From NCBI GenBank assembly GCA_027451425.1, contig DAIDJH010000079.1, positions 1-7,760 of the forward strand: a stretch of 7,760 bases of DNA, given 5' to 3'. Of this stretch, positions 5,365 to 7,760 are shown piece after piece. Positions within the stretch are counted from its first letter, which is position 1. Each line of letters begins with the position of its first letter. This DNA comes from Bdellovibrionales bacterium (GTDB lineage Bacteria; Bdellovibrionota; Bdellovibrionia; Bdellovibrionales; UBA1609). Made by a program: the position numbers and the translations under genes. The notes below the pieces were generated by a model that worked only from the letters and a program-made list of their open reading frames with translations, searched no databases and was not told where the DNA came from.

Positions 5365-5994
5365 TCACACGCCGCGAACTGAAGGAGACCAAATATACTT
5401 ATGAAGCTGCAATTGCAACCGCGCAATTGAATTTTCCTGCAAAATTTTTTCAGCTAACCAGCGAGGTTCAATTAACTCAAAGCTCGGGCTGTAGAGCACA
5501 ACAAAATTTTCAGCGATGCAAAACTGCTTGACGAACGCCTCGGACCAAAAAAAATCTTCTTCCGAACCAATAACGAACTTAAATTCACTGTTTGTGCGCT
5601 TGAGATTTTCCATTTTGAATCGGCCGCATTCGCCGCTACTAGGAGTTTTGACATCGATCACGCAACGCGCGCGCGGGTCAACGTCACAGCAATTGATATC
5701 GCCGGACGTTTCGAGTGATACGGAGTAGGGTTCATCACACAACCGAGCTAACAGATGATAAGACTCCTTTTGCAGGAGGGGCTCGCCGCCGGTCAGACAA
5801 ACTCGCCGGGCCGGGTACTTCGAGATCGATGCAAAAATCTCATCGATCGTCATCTGCCGCCCCTCGTGGTAGGCATATTTCGTATCACAATAAGTGCAGC
5901 GTAGATGGCAGCCAGATGTGCGAACAAAAACGGTCGGCAGCCCGACCAAAGTCGACTCGCCCTGGATGCTATAAAAAATCTCATTAATTTTCAT
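5365..5994 (-). CDS. queE: 7-carboxy-7-deazaguanine synthase, radical SAM
   Basis: QueE converts 6-carboxytetrahydropterin to 7-carboxy-7-deazaguanine, a cytosolic step toward preQ0 and queuosine in tRNA. At 209 residues it has the size of short Gram-negative QueE proteins. The N-terminal IFYSIQGEST (6-15) is the family signature. The radical SAM iron-sulfur motif is C29-x3-C33-x2-C36, followed by DTKY, and the SAM-binding GGEP motif is at 69-72. Further family features are SLETSG (93-98), DVKTPSSGE (114-122) and the closing LHKYIWSP (197-204), which I take as the C-terminal QueE signature. The ATG at 5994 is chosen; a GTG one codon upstream is possible, and neither has a strong ribosome site. 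It heads the run queE-fis-dnaB and is divergent from ftsK, with only 47 bases between. No other queuosine gene is in the window. Confidence 0.95.
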   Translation of the reverse strand: MKINEIFYSIQGESTLVGLPTVFVRTSGCHLRCTYCDTKYAYHEGRQMTIDEIFASISKYPARRVCLTGGEPLLQKESYHLLARLCDEPYSVSLETSGDINCCDVDPRARCVIDVKTPSSGECGRFKMENLKRTNSEFKFVIGSEEDFFWSEAFVKQFCIAENFVVLYSPSFELIEPRWLAEKILQENSIARLQLQLHKYIWSPSVRGV

Positions 5995-6041
5995 CACCGC
6001 CCAGACTTCTATTCGCCGTATTGAAACAGTAAACTAAGATA
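5995..6041. promoter_or_regulatory. short divergent queE / ftsK intergenic region
   Basis: These 47 bases separate two divergent start codons. On the plus strand TAAGAT (6035-6040) resembles a -10 box but lies directly against the ftsK ATG. On the minus strand TTGACC (6050-6045, inside the ftsK start) is a fair -35 without a convincing -10 at 16-18 bases. Promoters for both genes must lie here or inside the opposing gene, but I cannot place them reliably. Confidence 0.35.
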
Positions 6042-7760
6042 ATGGGTCAATTGTTTAAGCGTTTCAGCAGGGATATCATCGGGCTTATTTGGCTGTCCAC
6101 GGGAATTTTTTTGGCGCTATCACTCGCGACATATCACCCGACGGATCCATCATTAAATTCAATCAGCAGCCATGGCATAAAAGTACAGAACGCCTGCGGG
6201 TATTTTGGTTCATTTCTTGCCGATTTATTATACCAACTATTAGGTTATAGCGCGTGGCTCATCGTAATTAGCCAGTTGCGCCTGGCAGCGCAAAGCTTTC
6301 GAGGAGGAGCGTCGCACTTGTCTCGTCTTCGCGGGCTTTGGGTGTGCCTTTTTCTTTTGACGGCTTCAAGCCTATGTGCGCTGTATTGGCCGGGCATGCG
6401 AGCTTTTTCAGGGCAAATTTTAGTCAGCGGCATTCTCGGTCGGATCATCGAGAAAACAATGATCCGAGTGTTTAACTCAACCGGAGTAGCGATCATACTC
6501 TGGACTGCGATGTTAATTTGGGTTGTTTTTTACACGGAGAAATCTCTCTCGGAGCTGCTAAAATCACCAAAAAAGTTTTTTCTTCCCGCGAGGGAAAGTT
6601 TTAAAAAAACAGGACAATTCTTAAGCCAAAGCGCTACAAAAATTTTAAGCTTGCTTGAAGGCCCCAAAATGTTGGCAGCGGTAGTTGGCGAGAAGGCAAC
6701 ACTCGAGCGTACAGCGATGGAGCCCACAACAATTATTTCGTTGCCAGATGAGGAGCAAAATCGAGCGGCACCAGTTGAAACCCAAAAGTTTTTTTCAATT
6801 GCCGAAAGGCAAGAGGCGCCAGAAAAGCAGAGCGAAACTGAACCGCTAAAAAGGCGAATTAGTTTAAAAAAGCCAGTTCCGACGCGAGTTGAAAACTGGG
6901 AACTTCCAAAGCTATCAATGCTTGAAGACCCGCCATTTAATCGAAAAAAGATCGAAGAGCGCGAAATTCGCGATAAAGTGCAACGGCTGCTCAACAAGCT
7001 CAAGCATTTTGGGATTACCGGCGAAGTCGTGGGGGCTAAGCCGGGCCCTGCGGTTACGATGTTTGAGTATAAGCCAAACGCGGACGTCAAAATTAGCCGC
7101 ATCACAGATTTGGCCGACGATTTGTCGTTAGAGCTCAGCAGCGAATCGGTTCGAATTATTGCGCCAATTCCGGGACGAGATGTCGTCGGCATAGAAACAT
7201 CCAACTCCAGCCGAGAAACGGTCTACTTAAAAGAAATTCTTGCAAGCGAAGAATTTTGGGATGAGAAAATCGCCCTGCCGTTGGCGCTTGGTTGCGAAGC
7301 GGATGGTTCACAAAAAGTCGTTGATTTGCGTAAAATGCCGCACCTGCTCGTGGCGGGGACGACGGGCTCAGGAAAGTCTGTGTTCGTCGTCTCTATGCTG
7401 ACGGGGCTATTATTTCGTCATTCACCGAAGACGCTCAGGCTCATATTAATTGACCCAAAGCAGGTGGATCTGGCCTCGTTCTCGCGCGTTCCACACCTTG
7501 CGCTGCCGCCGATTCGTGAGCCAAAAAAAGCCATCAATGCTCTTCGATGGGCGATCCGCGAAATGGAAAAGCGCTATCGTTCGATGGCGAAATTTGGTGC
7601 GCGCGACCTAGAGGCTTTTAATAAAGCAGTCGCAAACCTAACAGTCGCGCAAGTGGCCGAACATGAGCGCCTGAATCAAGAACTGGAGGCGGCTGTTCAG
7701 TCCGGACAGACATATTATTTTTCGGCACAGCCCTACACAATAATTGTCGTTGAAGAGTTT
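6042..7760 (+). CDS. ftsK: FtsK/SpoIIIE DNA translocase, C-terminally cut by window edge
   Basis: The first 573 residues of a septum-located DNA pump that clears chromosome termini during division. The N-terminal membrane domain has about four hydrophobic segments (11-30, 54-78, 98-117, 147-164), including the family stretch GYFGSFLADLLYQLLGYSAW (53-72). A variable, charged linker of about 110 residues (165-290) is short compared with the E. coli protein. The translocase begins near 300: alpha domain KLKHFGITGEV (319-329), GPAVTMFEYKP (335-345) and the PIPGRDVVGIE motif (375-385), then the RecA-like domain with Walker A GTTGSGKS (439-446, Lys445), LILIDPKQVDL (467-477) and ALRWAIREMEKRY (500-512). 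The last residues, VVEEF (569-573), fall at the Walker B position, where VDEF is usual. The start ATG at 6042 has no clear Shine-Dalgarno. The gamma DNA-reading domain lies outside the window. Confidence 0.95.
   Translation, partial: MGQLFKRFSRDIIGLIWLSTGIFLALSLATYHPTDPSLNSISSHGIKVQNACGYFGSFLADLLYQLLGYSAWLIVISQLRLAAQSFRGGASHLSRLRGLWVCLFLLTASSLCALYWPGMRAFSGQILVSGILGRIIEKTMIRVFNSTGVAIILWTAMLIWVVFYTEKSLSELLKSPKKFFLPARESFKKTGQFLSQSATKILSLLEGPKMLAAVVGEKATLERTAMEPTTIISLPDEEQNRAAPVETQKFFSIAERQEAPEKQSETEPLKRRISLKKPVPTRVENWELPKLSMLEDPPFNRKKIEEREIRDKVQRLLNKLKHFGITGEVVGAKPGPAVTMFEYKPNADVKISRITDLADDLSLELSSESVRIIAPIPGRDVVGIETSNSSRETVYLKEILASEEFWDEKIALPLALGCEADGSQKVVDLRKMPHLLVAGTTGSGKSVFVVSMLTGLLFRHSPKTLRLILIDPKQVDLASFSRVPHLALPPIREPKKAINALRWAIREMEKRYRSMAKFGARDLEAFNKAVANLTVAQVAEHERLNQELEAAVQSGQTYYFSAQPYTIIVVEEF

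Noticed and set aside
6530..7204. A 224-codon minus-strand frame opposite ftsK
   Set aside because: Its product is Ser/Phe/Arg-biased low complexity, it is fully antisense to ftsK, and it has no ribosome site or family resemblance.
1..7760. Mobile elements, CRISPR arrays, tRNA genes, toxin-antitoxin or defence modules
   Set aside because: No transposase or integrase frame, no direct repeat-spacer pattern, no tRNA cloverleaf and no defence domains were seen on either strand. The region is housekeeping in character.

Overview
This looks like an ordinary chromosomal housekeeping region of a Gram-negative bacterium, most plausibly of the Bdellovibrionota / former Deltaproteobacteria. That placement is inferred from gene content: a Fis protein that aligns well with enterobacterial Fis, a YybS/DUF2232 membrane protein inside the S6-L9 ribosomal cluster, a short QueE and an FHA protein. 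It is not proven by any marker alignment. I see no mobile element, CRISPR array, tRNA, rRNA or sign of recent transfer. Coding density is very high; the only gaps above 80 bases are 1189-1287 (divergent promoter/leader), 3340-3464 and 4905-4987.

Layout. (1) Positions 1-1188, minus strand: a two-gene unit in which an FHA-domain protein is followed, through an ATGA stop/start overlap, by an alpha/beta hydrolase that runs off the left edge. (2) Positions 1189-1287: a compact divergent control region. It holds a plausible sigma70-type promoter for the FHA gene and, on the plus strand, a folded rpsF leader that resembles the S6:S18-binding autoregulatory motif. (3) Positions 1288-3150, plus strand: rpsF (S6), a DUF2232/YybS-like membrane protein and rplI (L9), tightly packed. 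The rpsR (S18) gene often found here is absent. (4) Positions 3112-5994, minus strand: queE, fis, dnaB and a 75-residue protein of unknown function whose 3' end overlaps the 3' end of rplI. (5) Positions 6042-7760, plus strand, divergent from queE: the first 573 codons of an FtsK/SpoIIIE DNA translocase, cut by the right edge within its Walker B motif.

How the genes fit together. Translation (S6, L9), replication (replicative helicase DnaB), nucleoid organisation (Fis), chromosome segregation at division (FtsK) and 7-deazaguanine synthesis for queuosine (QueE) lie side by side, as in a typical growth-related block. L9 and DnaB genes are neighbours in many bacteria; here they are adjacent but convergent, with the small gene between them. 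No complete novel system is evident. The observations most worth following are the rpsF leader structure without a linked rpsR, the protein with one intact and one degenerate FHA domain, the small protein that overlaps rplI, the start codon of fis, and the Asp-to-Glu change at the FtsK Walker B position.
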